Positions 33,494 to 42,791 of a stretch of 64,000 nt of DNA are shown in pieces. The stretch's first letter is position 1. Each line of letters begins with the position of its first letter. This stretch comes from Clostridia bacterium (GTDB lineage Bacteria > Bacillota > Clostridia > Oscillospirales > Acutalibacteraceae), in assembly GCA_017559305.1 (NCBI GenBank), contig JAFYSP010000022.1:1-64000 (forward strand), read 5' to 3'. The translations under genes and the position numbers were made by a program. A model generated the notes under the pieces. It was not told where the DNA came from and searched no databases. It saw only the letters and a list, made by a program, of their open reading frames with translations.

Positions 33494-34510
33494 ATGATGA
33501 GGATAGTAATTGATGCCTTCGGCGGAGATAATGCACCGCTTTGTAACATAAAAGGCGCTGCAGATGCAGTAAAAGAATTCGGAATTACCGCTGTACTTGT
33601 CGGTAAAACCGATGAAATCAAATCTTCGGCAGAGCAAAACGGAATTTCCCTTGAAGGAATCGAGATTCTGGATGCTCCCGACGTCTTTTCGATGCATTCT
33701 GCTCCCACCGATCTTATAAAAGCAGGTAAGGATTCTTCACTTGCAGTCGGTATGAAATATGCGGCTGAGGGAAATGCCGATGCATTCGTCTCGGCAGGAT
33801 CTACCGGTGCAGTAGTTGTCGGAGGCACCTTTATCTGCAAACGTATCAAGGGTGTCAAACGTGCCGCTTTGGGCTCAATAGTACCAACAAAAGACGGCAA
33901 AACCTTTATTACTGATATCGGCGCAAACGCCGAGTGCAGACCCGAAATGCTTTGCCAGTTTGCTTCAATGGCGGCGGCGTATCTTTCAAAGGTTGAGGGC
34001 ATTGAGAACCCCACCGTCGGTTTGCTTAACATAGGCACCGAAGACACCAAGGGCGGAGAACTTCAGATTGAGGCGTATAAACTTCTCAAAGAATCAGGAC
34101 TTAACTTTGTAGGAAATATTGAAGGCAGAGACGTCGCAACAGGAGCGGCTGATGCTGTTATTGCCGATGGTTTTACCGGTAACGTTGCCCTTAAGATGTA
34201 CGAGGGCGTATCCCTTACCTTGTTCAAGATAATTAAAAACCTTTTCAAAACCAATTTGATTACACTTATTTCGGGCGCTCTTATAAAACCGTATATGGGC
34301 GGCCTTAAAAAGAAATTCGACTATGCCGAAACGGGCGGAGCGCCTTTGCTCGGCGTCAAAGTGCCCGTAATCAAAGCGCACGGCAGCAGCGATGCAAGAG
34401 CCATTAAAAACGCCATAAGACAAGCAGTCCGCGCGGTTGAAAACGACCTCGTCGGCTCTATTTCCGAAGGACTTGCCGCTCTTAAAACCAATGAAACAAC
34501 AACCGATTAG
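33494..34510 (+). CDS. plsX: Phosphate acyltransferase PlsX
   Basis: Converts acyl-ACP to acyl-phosphate, the first step of the PlsX/PlsY route to phosphatidic acid in Gram-positives. 338 residues. IDAFGGDNAP at the start and SAGSTGAVVVG near residue 100 are family signatures. Start at ATG 33494 with a second ATG next to it. It follows trmFO by one base and precedes rnc by 14; the acpP gene that often stands between plsX and rnc is missing here. Confidence 0.96.
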   Translation: MMRIVIDAFGGDNAPLCNIKGAADAVKEFGITAVLVGKTDEIKSSAEQNGISLEGIEILDAPDVFSMHSAPTDLIKAGKDSSLAVGMKYAAEGNADAFVSAGSTGAVVVGGTFICKRIKGVKRAALGSIVPTKDGKTFITDIGANAECRPEMLCQFASMAAAYLSKVEGIENPTVGLLNIGTEDTKGGELQIEAYKLLKESGLNFVGNIEGRDVATGAADAVIADGFTGNVALKMYEGVSLTLFKIIKNLFKTNLITLISGALIKPYMGGLKKKFDYAETGGAPLLGVKVPVIKAHGSSDARAIKNAIRQAVRAVENDLVGSISEGLAALKTNETTTD

Positions 34511-34524
34511 AACGGAGAATAAAA

Positions 34525-35211
34525 TTGCAAGAGCTTGAAATTAAATTGGGCTACACCTTCAAAAACAAAAAACTGCTTACAAGGGCTTTGTCTCATTCTT
34601 CTTATGCAAACGAGTCAAAGCAAAGCGAGGGCTCAAACGAGCGCCTTGAGTTTTTGGGTGACTCGGTACTTTCCTTGATAGTTGCCGAATACATTTTCAC
34701 AACCTATAAAGACCTTCCCGAAGGAAACCTTACGAGAATGCGTGCCGCAGTAGTATGCGAGGAAGCACTTTGCGAGTTTGCAAAACAGTTCGATTTGGGA
34801 AGTTATCTCTTGCTCGGCAAAGGCGAAATGAGAGCAGGTGGAAATACAAGACCTTCTATCCTTGCAGATGCATTTGAGGCGGTACTCGCCGCTATGTATC
34901 TTGACGGTGGATTTGAGGTAGCAAAAGCGCACGTGCTTAAATACGTAATTCCTATGCTTAAAACCCTTGAGCCGACCGATAACACCTTCAGAGATTACAA
35001 AACCCTTTTGCAAGAGATTATTCAGAAAAACCCCGAAGAAACCATCTCTTACGTAGTAACCGGTGAGTCGGGACCCGACCACGATAAGAATTTCGAGGTC
35101 GAAGTGCGACTTAATTCCAACGTTATAGGCAAGGGCGAGGGTCACTCTAAAAAAGCGGCTGAACAAGCGGCTGCAAAGGTTGCTTTGAAACTTATGGGCG
35201 AAGAAGTATGA
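34525..35211 (+). CDS. rnc: Ribonuclease III
   Basis: Double-strand-specific endoribonuclease for rRNA and mRNA processing. 228 residues, TTG start behind AACGGAG. The catalytic signature NERLEFLGDSVLSL lies at 34-47; a C-terminal double-stranded RNA-binding domain (DYKTLLQEIIQK to the KKAAEQAAAKVAL end) covers about 155-225. It overlaps the next gene by four bases. Shape and place are standard for Firmicutes (rnc-smc-ftsY). Confidence 0.97.
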   Translation: MQELEIKLGYTFKNKKLLTRALSHSSYANESKQSEGSNERLEFLGDSVLSLIVAEYIFTTYKDLPEGNLTRMRAAVVCEEALCEFAKQFDLGSYLLLGKGEMRAGGNTRPSILADAFEAVLAAMYLDGGFEVAKAHVLKYVIPMLKTLEPTDNTFRDYKTLLQEIIQKNPEETISYVVTGESGPDHDKNFEVEVRLNSNVIGKGEGHSKKAAEQAAAKVALKLMGEEV

Positions 35212-36209
35212 AACATGCAAACATTTCACTCTTTGTAGCCCACGTCGGATGCAAACACAGATGTTCATTTTGCGATCAAAACACAATCACGGGAACACTC
35301 TCTTTGCCAACGGCGGCAGATATTGCCGAGGCGGTAATGATTGCTCAAAGCAGCAAGAATTATTCCCCTGAAACGACCGAAATTGCATTTTTCGGCGGCA
35401 GTTTCACCGCAATAGAAAAAGAGTATATGACCGAATTGTTGGATGCCGCTTGCCCTTATGTTGAGCAGGGAATCGTAAAGGGTATCAGGGTATCGACAAG
35501 ACCCGATGCAATATCAGAAGAGATTTTGAAATTTGTAAAGTCCAAGGGCGTCACCGCTATTGAACTCGGAGCGCAGAGTATGGATGATGAAATTCTGTCG
35601 CTCAATAAAAGGGGACATACCTCAAAGGATGTTGAAACCGCATCCGAGATGATTAAAAACAGCGGCATTGAACTCGGTCTTCAGATGATGACGGGACTGT
35701 ACGGTTCTACACCCGAAAAGGATATGGAAACGGCAGAAAAGATAATAGCCCTTAATCCCAAAACAGTCAGAATTTACCCCACCATAATTTTAGAAGGCAC
35801 CTTGTTGGGCGTCCTTTATAAAAAGGGTGAATACGATACATATTCATTAGAAACCACAACGGCTTTATGTGCCGACCTGCTTGAAAAATTCCAAAATGCA
35901 GGTATAAAGGTCATTCGATTAGGACTTCATGATATTGATAAAGAAAAATATCTTGCAGGTCCGTGGCACCCCGCTTTCAGAGAACTCGTAGACTCAAGGC
36001 GCTATCTCAAATTGGCGCTTGAAAAAATGGGTACAAGCGGGAAATACAATATTTACGTAAATCCTTCGGCGATATCTAAAATGACAGGTCAGTCAAGATC
36101 CAACATTGCAGAACTGTCTAAAAGAGGATATTCTTGCAAGGTGTTGCCCGATAAAAATATAAAAGAAATGCAAGTAAAAGTAGTAAAAACGGAGGGAAAC
36201 AGTAAGTGA
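35208..36209 (+). CDS. Radical SAM protein, Elp3-like N-terminal type
   Basis: 333 residues. The [4Fe-4S]-SAM triad C15-x3-C19-x2-C22 opens the protein, with FFGGSFTA as the SAM-binding GGE-like motif. C-terminal region without an acetyltransferase domain, so it is not a full Elp3; it belongs to the group often found between rnc and smc in Clostridia. Substrate unknown, tRNA modification is a reasonable guess. Overlaps both neighbours by 4 bases, so it is translationally coupled to rnc and smc. Confidence 0.88.
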   Translation: MKHANISLFVAHVGCKHRCSFCDQNTITGTLSLPTAADIAEAVMIAQSSKNYSPETTEIAFFGGSFTAIEKEYMTELLDAACPYVEQGIVKGIRVSTRPDAISEEILKFVKSKGVTAIELGAQSMDDEILSLNKRGHTSKDVETASEMIKNSGIELGLQMMTGLYGSTPEKDMETAEKIIALNPKTVRIYPTIILEGTLLGVLYKKGEYDTYSLETTTALCADLLEKFQNAGIKVIRLGLHDIDKEKYLAGPWHPAFRELVDSRRYLKLALEKMGTSGKYNIYVNPSAISKMTGQSRSNIAELSKRGYSCKVLPDKNIKEMQVKVVKTEGNSK

Positions 36210-39200
36210 TATTAAAGTCTATCGAAATTCAGGGCTTTAAGTCCTTCGCGGATAAAACAGTTTTACAGTTCGGTAAGGGTATAACCGCCGTTGTCGGACC
36301 TAACGGAAGCGGTAAGAGTAATATCTCGGACGCTGTTCGTTGGGTACTTGGTGAACAGTCGGTTAAAAATCTTCGCGGTCAGTCTATGGAGGACGTTATC
36401 TTCGGCGGTACAGCCACCAGAAGACCCCACGGATTTGCAGAAGTAACTCTTACGATTGATAACTCTGACAGAGCGCTTAAATGCGACAGCGATACGGTAA
36501 GCGTAACCCGTAGAGTTTACCGCTCACACGAGAGCGAGTATTTAATTAACAAGGCGGTAGTAAGACTTCGCGACGTTAATGAACTCTTTATGGATACAGG
36601 TCTTGGCCGTGACGGTTATTCGATGATAGGTCAAGGTAAGATTGACAGTATCGTCAGCACCAAGTCTAATGAGCGCAGAGATATTTTTGAGGAAGCATCG
36701 GGAATTTCCCGCTATCGTTACAGAAAAACCGAGGCAGAGAGAAAACTTGCCGCGGCTGATGATAATATGCTCCGCCTTAAAGATATTCTGAGCGAACTTG
36801 AATCACGTGTCGGCCCTCTTGCAGAGCAGAGCAAAAAGGCAGAAAAATTCATCGAATACGCAAGGGATAAAAAGGAACTCGAAATCGGACTCTGGCTTGA
36901 CAGTTTGAACCGTTCGGGTGATGCACTCAAAGCCCAAGAGCAAAAAATCCTTATCGTCCGCGGTGATTATGACGATGCTGAAAAGGCGGCAAATAAACTC
37001 GCAAACGAGATTGATGAACTCGGCAGAGAGTATTCCGCATCAATTTCAAGAATTGACGAACTCAGAAGAGCTACAGCCGCTATCGAGGAAGAAATCGCAT
37101 CAAAACGCGGTGAGATTGCCGTTTTTGAAAATACAATTTCTCACAACCTTGATACCACTGCAAAACTCAAAGAGGATATTGCTGAAATCAGCGAATCGGA
37201 CGAGGGTGTCCGTCAGCAGATTGAGGAAAGAAAGGCAAGAATAGAGCAAAAAAATATCCAGATTGCCGAACTTAATGCCGAGGCGGCAAAAATCGAAACA
37301 GAACTTAACGGACTTATCTCCGAGAGTGAAGCCGCAGGCAGAAAAATCGAGGAATATTCCGCAAAACTCAATGAAATCGCAAGACTTATTTCTGATGCCA
37401 AGGTAGCATCGGTTACAGCCGAAAGCAGTATCGCTGAAATTAAAGAACGTCTGGCGGCATCGGGTGAAACGGTAAAATCCGCTAAAGAAAACGCCGATAA
37501 GTTGGCAGAGGAAAGAAAAGAAGTAACGGCATACCTTGATGAACTTGAGGCAACGGTAGAAAGTTGCAATAATTCACTCAAAGGTTATGAACTTCGCCTC
37601 GAAACCAGAAAACAAAGAGCGGCAGAGGCGGCAGAGAAACTTCAGAATGCAAAACTCGACATCGAGGAAACACGCCGCCGCATTAACATTCTGACCGACC
37701 TTGAGAAAAATATGGACGGTTTCGACCATTCTGTAAAACAGGTCGTAAAACAGGGAGCGTCAGGTCTGCTTAAAGGCATTATCGGCCCTGTCAGCAGCGT
37801 AATCGGTGTTTCGGGCGAGTATGCAGTTGCTATTGAAACCGCACTCGGAAACGCTCTTAAAAACATAGTTGTTGAAACCGAAAACGATGCAAAAAGAGCC
37901 ATTGAATACTTAAAGCGTGAAAATGCAGGTCGAGCAACCTTCCTTCCCGTTTCATCGGTTAAGGGCAGAGGACTCGAAAATGCAGACGGCATTGAAAATC
38001 TTTACGGTTTTATCGGTGTTGCATCCGACCTTGTCTCCTGCGACTCGAAATATAAAGAAATCATATCTTCCTTGCTCGGCAGAACGGTAATTACCGAAGA
38101 CCTTGATTCTGCCGTCACAATCGCAAAGAAGTATAACTATAAATTCAAAACCGTATCTCTTGACGGTCAGGTCGTAAACCCCGGCGGTGCTATGACGGGC
38201 GGTTCGCATATCAAAAATGCGGGCATCCTTTCAAGAGCGGGTAATATTGATAAACTCAATAAACAACTCGAAGAACTCGAAAAGGGTCTCGAAGCGCTTA
38301 TAGAACTTGATGCACTTGCAAAAGAAGAGGTTGCGGCAAGCGATGCAGAAATTCTTTCTGCAAAGAGTGCACTTGCAACAGCAAATGAGGATAAAATCCG
38401 CGCACTTGCAGAACTTAAGCGTATAGCCGACCTCGAAGAAGCGGCAAAACAAAGCGCAGATAAACTCAGCGCAGAGGCCGAGGCACTTAATAAGAGAATT
38501 GAAGAACTCTCACTTTCCGCAAAAGAAAACGAGGATAAAATTACCGAGTTCACAAGAGAACTTGAGGCGGTACAAGCCGAGCAGGACGGTGTTTTGGGCG
38601 GCAGAGACGAACTCTCTCAAAAGAGAGTCAAAATCGCAGAACAACTCACCGAAAAGCGCCTCAAAATTGCCGAGGCAGGTAAGGATGCAGAGTCCTTTGC
38701 AGAGTCTGTCCGTATGCTTGAGTATTCCACCCGTACAAGCAGTGAAAAAGCCGCAAGAATGAGGGAAGAAATAGAGGGACTTTCTCTTAAAAATATCGAA
38801 CTCGAAACTGCAATTCAGTCTGCCCAGACGGATATTGAAACCAAGCAGACCGCAATTAAGAATTATACCGACGAAATATCTGCACTCCTTTCCCGCAGAG
38901 ACGCCTTTGATAAGGATAGCAGAGAACTTCGCAATGCTGAGCGTGAACAGGCAGAAAAGAAGGAAAAACTCGGCGGAGAAATTGCAAGACTTGAAGAACG
39001 TAAACAGGCAATGGTCAAGGAATTTGACGATATTGTCCGTCAACTTTACGATGAGTATGAACTCACTCGCAGCGAGGCGGAAGCAATCGGCATCAAGATT
39101 GAAAACATTTCCGAAGCCAAGAAAACTCTTGCCGAAATCCGTTCTAAAATCAAGGCACTCGGCAGCGTAAACGTTGCCGCCATTGAGGAATATAAAGAGG

Positions 39201-39784
39201 TCAGCGAGAGATATGAGTTTATGAAGGCGCAGGTCGAGGATGTTGAGAATTCTCGCAGAGAACTTTCAAAACTCATTGATGAACTAACCGCAAATATGAA
39301 GGAACAGTTCTCGATAGGATTTGCAAAAATCGGCAAGGCGTTCACCACTACTTTCCGTGAACTTTTCGGCGGCGGTACGGCAGAGCTCGTGCTTACCGAC
39401 CCTGAAAACATTCTCGAAAGCGGTATTGATATCGTCGCAAAACTCCCCGGAAAGAACGTTCCGAGTTTGGATGGTCTTTCGGGTGGTGAAAAGGCGCTTA
39501 TCGCAATATCCATTTACTTTGCGATAATGAGTGTAAACGCTCCGCCATTCTGTTTCCTTGATGAAATTGATACTGCGCTCGATGATATCAACGTTGAGCG
39601 TCTCGCAGGTTATATGAAGTCGAGAGAACTCGGCACACAGTTCATCTGCATTACTCATAGACGAGGCACCATGGAATCTGCCGATATGCTCTATGGAGTA
39701 ACCATGCAGGAAAAGGGTATTACAAAACTTCTCGAACTCAATGTCGATCAGCTCGTTAAAACACTTAATCTTGATGAAAGATAA
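36206..39784 (+). CDS. smc: Chromosome segregation protein SMC
   Basis: 1192 residues, full-length condensin subunit. Start is GTG 36206 behind ACGGAGGG, overlapping the upstream stop. N-terminal ATP-binding head GPNGSGKSN at 31-39, coiled coil ~170-500, hinge about 500-680 (GLLKGIIGPVSSVI; NPGGAMTGGS), second coil, and a C-terminal head with signature LSGGEKAL near 1091 and Walker B FLDEIDTALDD near 1117. The coils are rich in Glu, Lys and Ala, which explains the many antisense open frames here. ScpA/ScpB are not in the window. Confidence 0.97.
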   Translation: MILKSIEIQGFKSFADKTVLQFGKGITAVVGPNGSGKSNISDAVRWVLGEQSVKNLRGQSMEDVIFGGTATRRPHGFAEVTLTIDNSDRALKCDSDTVSVTRRVYRSHESEYLINKAVVRLRDVNELFMDTGLGRDGYSMIGQGKIDSIVSTKSNERRDIFEEASGISRYRYRKTEAERKLAAADDNMLRLKDILSELESRVGPLAEQSKKAEKFIEYARDKKELEIGLWLDSLNRSGDALKAQEQKILIVRGDYDDAEKAANKLANEIDELGREYSASISRIDELRRATAAIEEEIASKRGEIAVFENTISHNLDTTAKLKEDIAEISESDEGVRQQIEERKARIEQKNIQIAELNAEAAKIETELNGLISESEAAGRKIEEYSAKLNEIARLISDAKVASVTAESSIAEIKERLAASGETVKSAKENADKLAEERKEVTAYLDELEATVESCNNSLKGYELRLETRKQRAAEAAEKLQNAKLDIEETRRRINILTDLEKNMDGFDHSVKQVVKQGASGLLKGIIGPVSSVIGVSGEYAVAIETALGNALKNIVVETENDAKRAIEYLKRENAGRATFLPVSSVKGRGLENADGIENLYGFIGVASDLVSCDSKYKEIISSLLGRTVITEDLDSAVTIAKKYNYKFKTVSLDGQVVNPGGAMTGGSHIKNAGILSRAGNIDKLNKQLEELEKGLEALIELDALAKEEVAASDAEILSAKSALATANEDKIRALAELKRIADLEEAAKQSADKLSAEAEALNKRIEELSLSAKENEDKITEFTRELEAVQAEQDGVLGGRDELSQKRVKIAEQLTEKRLKIAEAGKDAESFAESVRMLEYSTRTSSEKAARMREEIEGLSLKNIELETAIQSAQTDIETKQTAIKNYTDEISALLSRRDAFDKDSRELRNAEREQAEKKEKLGGEIARLEERKQAMVKEFDDIVRQLYDEYELTRSEAEAIGIKIENISEAKKTLAEIRSKIKALGSVNVAAIEEYKEVSERYEFMKAQVEDVENSRRELSKLIDELTANMKEQFSIGFAKIGKAFTTTFRELFGGGTAELVLTDPENILESGIDIVAKLPGKNVPSLDGLSGGEKALIAISIYFAIMSVNAPPFCFLDEIDTALDDINVERLAGYMKSRELGTQFICITHRRGTMESADMLYGVTMQEKGITKLLELNVDQLVKTLNLDER

Positions 39785-39793
39785 GGAGAAACC

Positions 39794-40711
39794 ATGGGCT
39801 TTTTCAGCAAAATCAAAGAAGGTCTTAAAAAGACAAGCAACGCCGTTCAAGGCGCAGTAGACAACATAATAAAGAATTTCACCAAGGTTGACGAGGAACT
39901 TTTTGAGGAATTAGAGGAAACCCTTATATCCTGCGATATAGGGGTAAATACCTCTCTTAAAATCTGCTCTGTTCTTCGTGAGAGAGTTAAAGAACAAAAA
40001 GTCACAGAACCTCAACTTATCAAAGGAATGCTTCGCGAAATCATAGAAGAACTTATGGATGGCGATTATTCTTTGAACCTTTCTACAAAGCCATCGGTAA
40101 TTATGGTGATTGGTGTAAACGGTGTCGGAAAAACCACCTCGATAGGCAAAATTGCCGCCCGTCTTAAAGGTGAGGGCAAAGAGGTTATGCTCGGCGCTGC
40201 CGATACTTTCCGTGCCGCCGCAATCGAACAACTTACCGTCTGGTCAGAGCGTTCGGGCGCTAAAATAGTGGCAAAAAGCGAGGGCACAGACCCTGCCGCA
40301 GTCGTTTTTGATACGCTCGTAGCGGCAAGAAAATATAATTCAGACGTAATTATTTGTGATACCGCAGGCAGACTTCACAATAAGAAAAATCTTATGGAAG
40401 AACTTGCAAAAATGTCAAGAATTATTAAAAGAGAACTCCCTGATGCTTCGGTGGAATCACTTTTGGTGCTTGATGCCGCAACGGGTCAAAACGCAGTAAA
40501 CCAAGCAAGAGAATTTGCCAAGGTTACCGATATTACGGGTATAATTCTCACTAAACTTGACGGTACTGCAAAGGGCGGCGTGGTACTCGCAATTAAGGAT
40601 GAACTTAAAATACCTGTAAAATTCATCGGCGTCGGCGAACAGATTGATGATTTGCAGCCCTTCGACCCCAAGGAATTTACAGCAGGACTTTTTGGAGATA
40701 ACAATGACTGA
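39794..40711 (+). CDS. ftsY: Signal recognition particle receptor FtsY
   Basis: GTPase that docks the SRP-ribosome complex at the membrane. 305 residues, NG domain only with a short N-terminal amphipathic helix (MGFFSKIKEGLKKT) and without the acidic A domain of E. coli. G1 GVNGVGKTTS near 107-116, the DTFRAAA motif, DTAGR G3 and TKLDGTAKGG G4 are present. ATG after AAGGAG, nine bases behind smc, as in most Firmicutes. Confidence 0.97.
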   Translation: MGFFSKIKEGLKKTSNAVQGAVDNIIKNFTKVDEELFEELEETLISCDIGVNTSLKICSVLRERVKEQKVTEPQLIKGMLREIIEELMDGDYSLNLSTKPSVIMVIGVNGVGKTTSIGKIAARLKGEGKEVMLGAADTFRAAAIEQLTVWSERSGAKIVAKSEGTDPAAVVFDTLVAARKYNSDVIICDTAGRLHNKKNLMEELAKMSRIIKRELPDASVESLLVLDAATGQNAVNQAREFAKVTDITGIILTKLDGTAKGGVVLAIKDELKIPVKFIGVGEQIDDLQPFDPKEFTAGLFGDNND

Positions 40712-41294
40712 TTTATTTATTTCAACCAAAAATATTCATAAGGTAAAGGAATTCAAAAGAATTTTAGAGCCGCTCGGAATCAATATAATAACCGAGACCG
40801 ATCTCGGCAGAGATTTGCCCGACGTGGTAGAAGACGGCGAAACCTTGCAGGAGAATTCCCTTCTCAAAGCAAGAGCAGGTTGCAAGGAAACGGGTATGAT
40901 TTCGGTTGCCGACGATACGGGACTTTTCGTCAAAGCGCTCGGCGGCGAACCCGGAATTTTTGCCGCAAGATATGCAGGTGAGGGTTGCACCCCCGCTGAC
41001 AACCGCAAAAAGATGCTTGAAGCAATGAAAGACGTGCCCGACGGTGAGCGTGATGCATATTTCGAGTGCACAATCGCTTGTGTTTTTCCTGACGGCAGAG
41101 AAATATGTGTTGCAGGCAGATGCGACGGATTTATTTCAAAGGACGAAATCGGCGACCTCGCATTCGGTTACGATGCTATCTTCGAGTGCGAAAAGGGCAG
41201 ATTTTCAGTAATTTCGGGGGACGATAAGGATAGCGTGTCCCATAGAGGCAGAGCACTTCGTGCTTTTGCCGCAGAAATAACAAAATATTTGTAA
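40704..41294 (+). CDS. rdgB: XTP/dITP diphosphatase (RdgB/HAM1)
   Basis: House-cleaning enzyme that hydrolyses dITP, XTP and ITP to monophosphates and so keeps them out of DNA. 196 residues from ATG 40704, behind TTTGGAG and overlapping ftsY by 8; an upstream frame to 40644 lies within ftsY and is rejected. STKNIHKVKEF is the family N-terminal motif; VADDTGLFV with its acidic pair and SHRGRAL near the C-terminus complete the active site. Confidence 0.95.
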   Translation: MTDLFISTKNIHKVKEFKRILEPLGINIITETDLGRDLPDVVEDGETLQENSLLKARAGCKETGMISVADDTGLFVKALGGEPGIFAARYAGEGCTPADNRKKMLEAMKDVPDGERDAYFECTIACVFPDGREICVAGRCDGFISKDEIGDLAFGYDAIFECEKGRFSVISGDDKDSVSHRGRALRAFAAEITKYL

Positions 41295-41307
41295 TCAGGT
41301 GAATTTA

Positions 41308-41613
41308 ATGTTAAACAGCAGACAAAGAGCACAACTTCGTGGCCTTGCAAATCATTTGACCCCCGTTTTCCAGATTGGAAAAGGCGGCGTGAACGAGCAA
41401 CTTATTAAGCAGACCGACGATATTTTAGAGGTCAGAGAGCTCATAAAACTCAAAACCCTTGAAACAAGCCCCGAAACCTCTCGTGAGGCGGCAGATAAGA
41501 TTGCCGAGGCAGTAGGTGCAGACGTTGTTCAGGTTATCGGCGGAGTAATGGTGCTGTATAGACCCAGTAAAGAAAAGGTTCCTAAAGATAAGAGAATCAA
41601 GTTGGTGAAATAA
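41308..41613 (+). CDS. yhbY: YhbY/CRM-domain RNA-binding protein
   Basis: 101 residues, one CRM domain associated with pre-50S ribosomal subunits. ATG 41308 with AGGTGA upstream is preferred to GTG 41299. The conserved GKGGVNEQL stretch (the GxxG RNA-binding loop) and the C-terminal VIGGVMVLYR fit the family. It lies between rdgB and nadD, whose TTG start directly follows its stop. Confidence 0.93.
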   Translation: MLNSRQRAQLRGLANHLTPVFQIGKGGVNEQLIKQTDDILEVRELIKLKTLETSPETSREAADKIAEAVGADVVQVIGGVMVLYRPSKEKVPKDKRIKLVK

Positions 41614-42219
41614 TTGAACATAATAATATTTGGAGGAAGTTTCAATCCCCCACATAATGCTCATCTTGAAATGATGCTTTCGGCGGCGGAACAAGAATTT
41701 TGCGATAAAATATTGATTTTACCTGCAAATATTCCGCCTCACAAAGCAGTGGGCAACGATTTTGCCGACACAAATCACAGAATAAATATGTGTAAAATAT
41801 TGGCTGACTACTCTGAAAAAGCCGAACTTTGCACCGCTGAAATTGACCGAGGCGGTAAAAGTTATATGATAGACACGGTTAACACCTTGAGTGAAAAATA
41901 CCAAGGGGACAAACTGTGGCTGCTTGTCGGCGCCGATATGGTTACCACCCTTAAAAATTGGTATAAAGGGGACGAACTTATCAGCAAAATCGGTGTCGTT
42001 GCAGTTGGAAGAAATACCGTTGAAAAGGAAAAATTCCAAAAAGCAATCGAAGAATTAAAAATCGGCGGATGCGAGGTCTTTTGGTTGCCGATTGATACAA
42101 AACCCATTTCTTCTACTATTATCAGAGAAAAACTCAAAAACGGGGATTGCGATTTAGAAGTCCCGAAAGAAATATTGGATTATATAAAAGAAAACAAATT
42201 GTATAAAGGAAAAGCATAA
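41614..42219 (+). CDS. nadD: Nicotinate-nucleotide adenylyltransferase
   Basis: Adenylates nicotinate mononucleotide in NAD synthesis. 201 residues. TTG start; GGSFNPPHNAH at 6-16 is the nucleotidyltransferase GxFxPxHxGH-type motif and SSTIIREKL near the C-terminus is the ISST motif. Abuts yhbY and overlaps yqeK by one base, the standard order nadD-yqeK-(LCP)-rsfS-leuS. Confidence 0.96.
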   Translation: MNIIIFGGSFNPPHNAHLEMMLSAAEQEFCDKILILPANIPPHKAVGNDFADTNHRINMCKILADYSEKAELCTAEIDRGGKSYMIDTVNTLSEKYQGDKLWLLVGADMVTTLKNWYKGDELISKIGVVAVGRNTVEKEKFQKAIEELKIGGCEVFWLPIDTKPISSTIIREKLKNGDCDLEVPKEILDYIKENKLYKGKA

Positions 42220-42791
42220 TGACTAATAATGAAATAATCGCTTTACTTGCCACCAGACTTTCACCAAAGCGTCTCAATCATTCTATTGAGGTTGCAAACG
42301 AAGCGAAACGTCTTGCAAAGATTTACGGTCAGGACGAAGAAAGACTCTATTTAGCGGGGCTTTTGCATGATATTACCAAAGAAACCCTACCTGAAGAACA
42401 GTTGAAATACCTAAATGAGTCTGATATAATACTAACCAATATTGAAAAAAACGCATTAAAACTTTGGCATGCTAAAAGTGGCGCGGAATTTGTAAAAAAC
42501 AGACTCGGCATTAAGGATGAAGAAATCATTTCTGCCATCCGTTTTCACACCACCGCCAAAAAAGGTATGACCAAATTTGAAAAACTGCTTTATATAGCCG
42601 ATTTCACGTCGCTTGACAGGGATTATCCCGGTGTGGAGGACGTAAGACGAGCGGCAGATAAAAGTATCGAGGATGCGATGTTTGAGGGATTGTCCTTTAC
42701 AATCTGCGACCTTGCAAAGCAGGGAAGACCCATTCATCCCGATACGTTTGAAGCATATAACGAAATCACTCTCAAAAGGGAAGTCTTATAA
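42219..42791 (+). CDS. yqeK: YqeK family HD hydrolase
   Basis: 190 residues with an HD domain: RLNHSIEVANEAKRLA, then LLHDITKE with the HD pair, and FHTTAKKGM. Members of this family hydrolyse symmetric dinucleoside tetraphosphates (Ap4A) in Firmicutes. The last base of nadD is the first of its ATG, so the two are coupled. Confidence 0.93.
   Translation: MTNNEIIALLATRLSPKRLNHSIEVANEAKRLAKIYGQDEERLYLAGLLHDITKETLPEEQLKYLNESDIILTNIEKNALKLWHAKSGAEFVKNRLGIKDEEIISAIRFHTTAKKGMTKFEKLLYIADFTSLDRDYPGVEDVRRAADKSIEDAMFEGLSFTICDLAKQGRPIHPDTFEAYNEITLKREVL

Noticed and set aside
36718..38553. Several antisense open frames opposite smc
   Set aside because: They lie wholly within the smc coiled coils, are Ser/Leu-rich mirror images of Glu/Lys/Ala codons, and lack ribosome binding sites.
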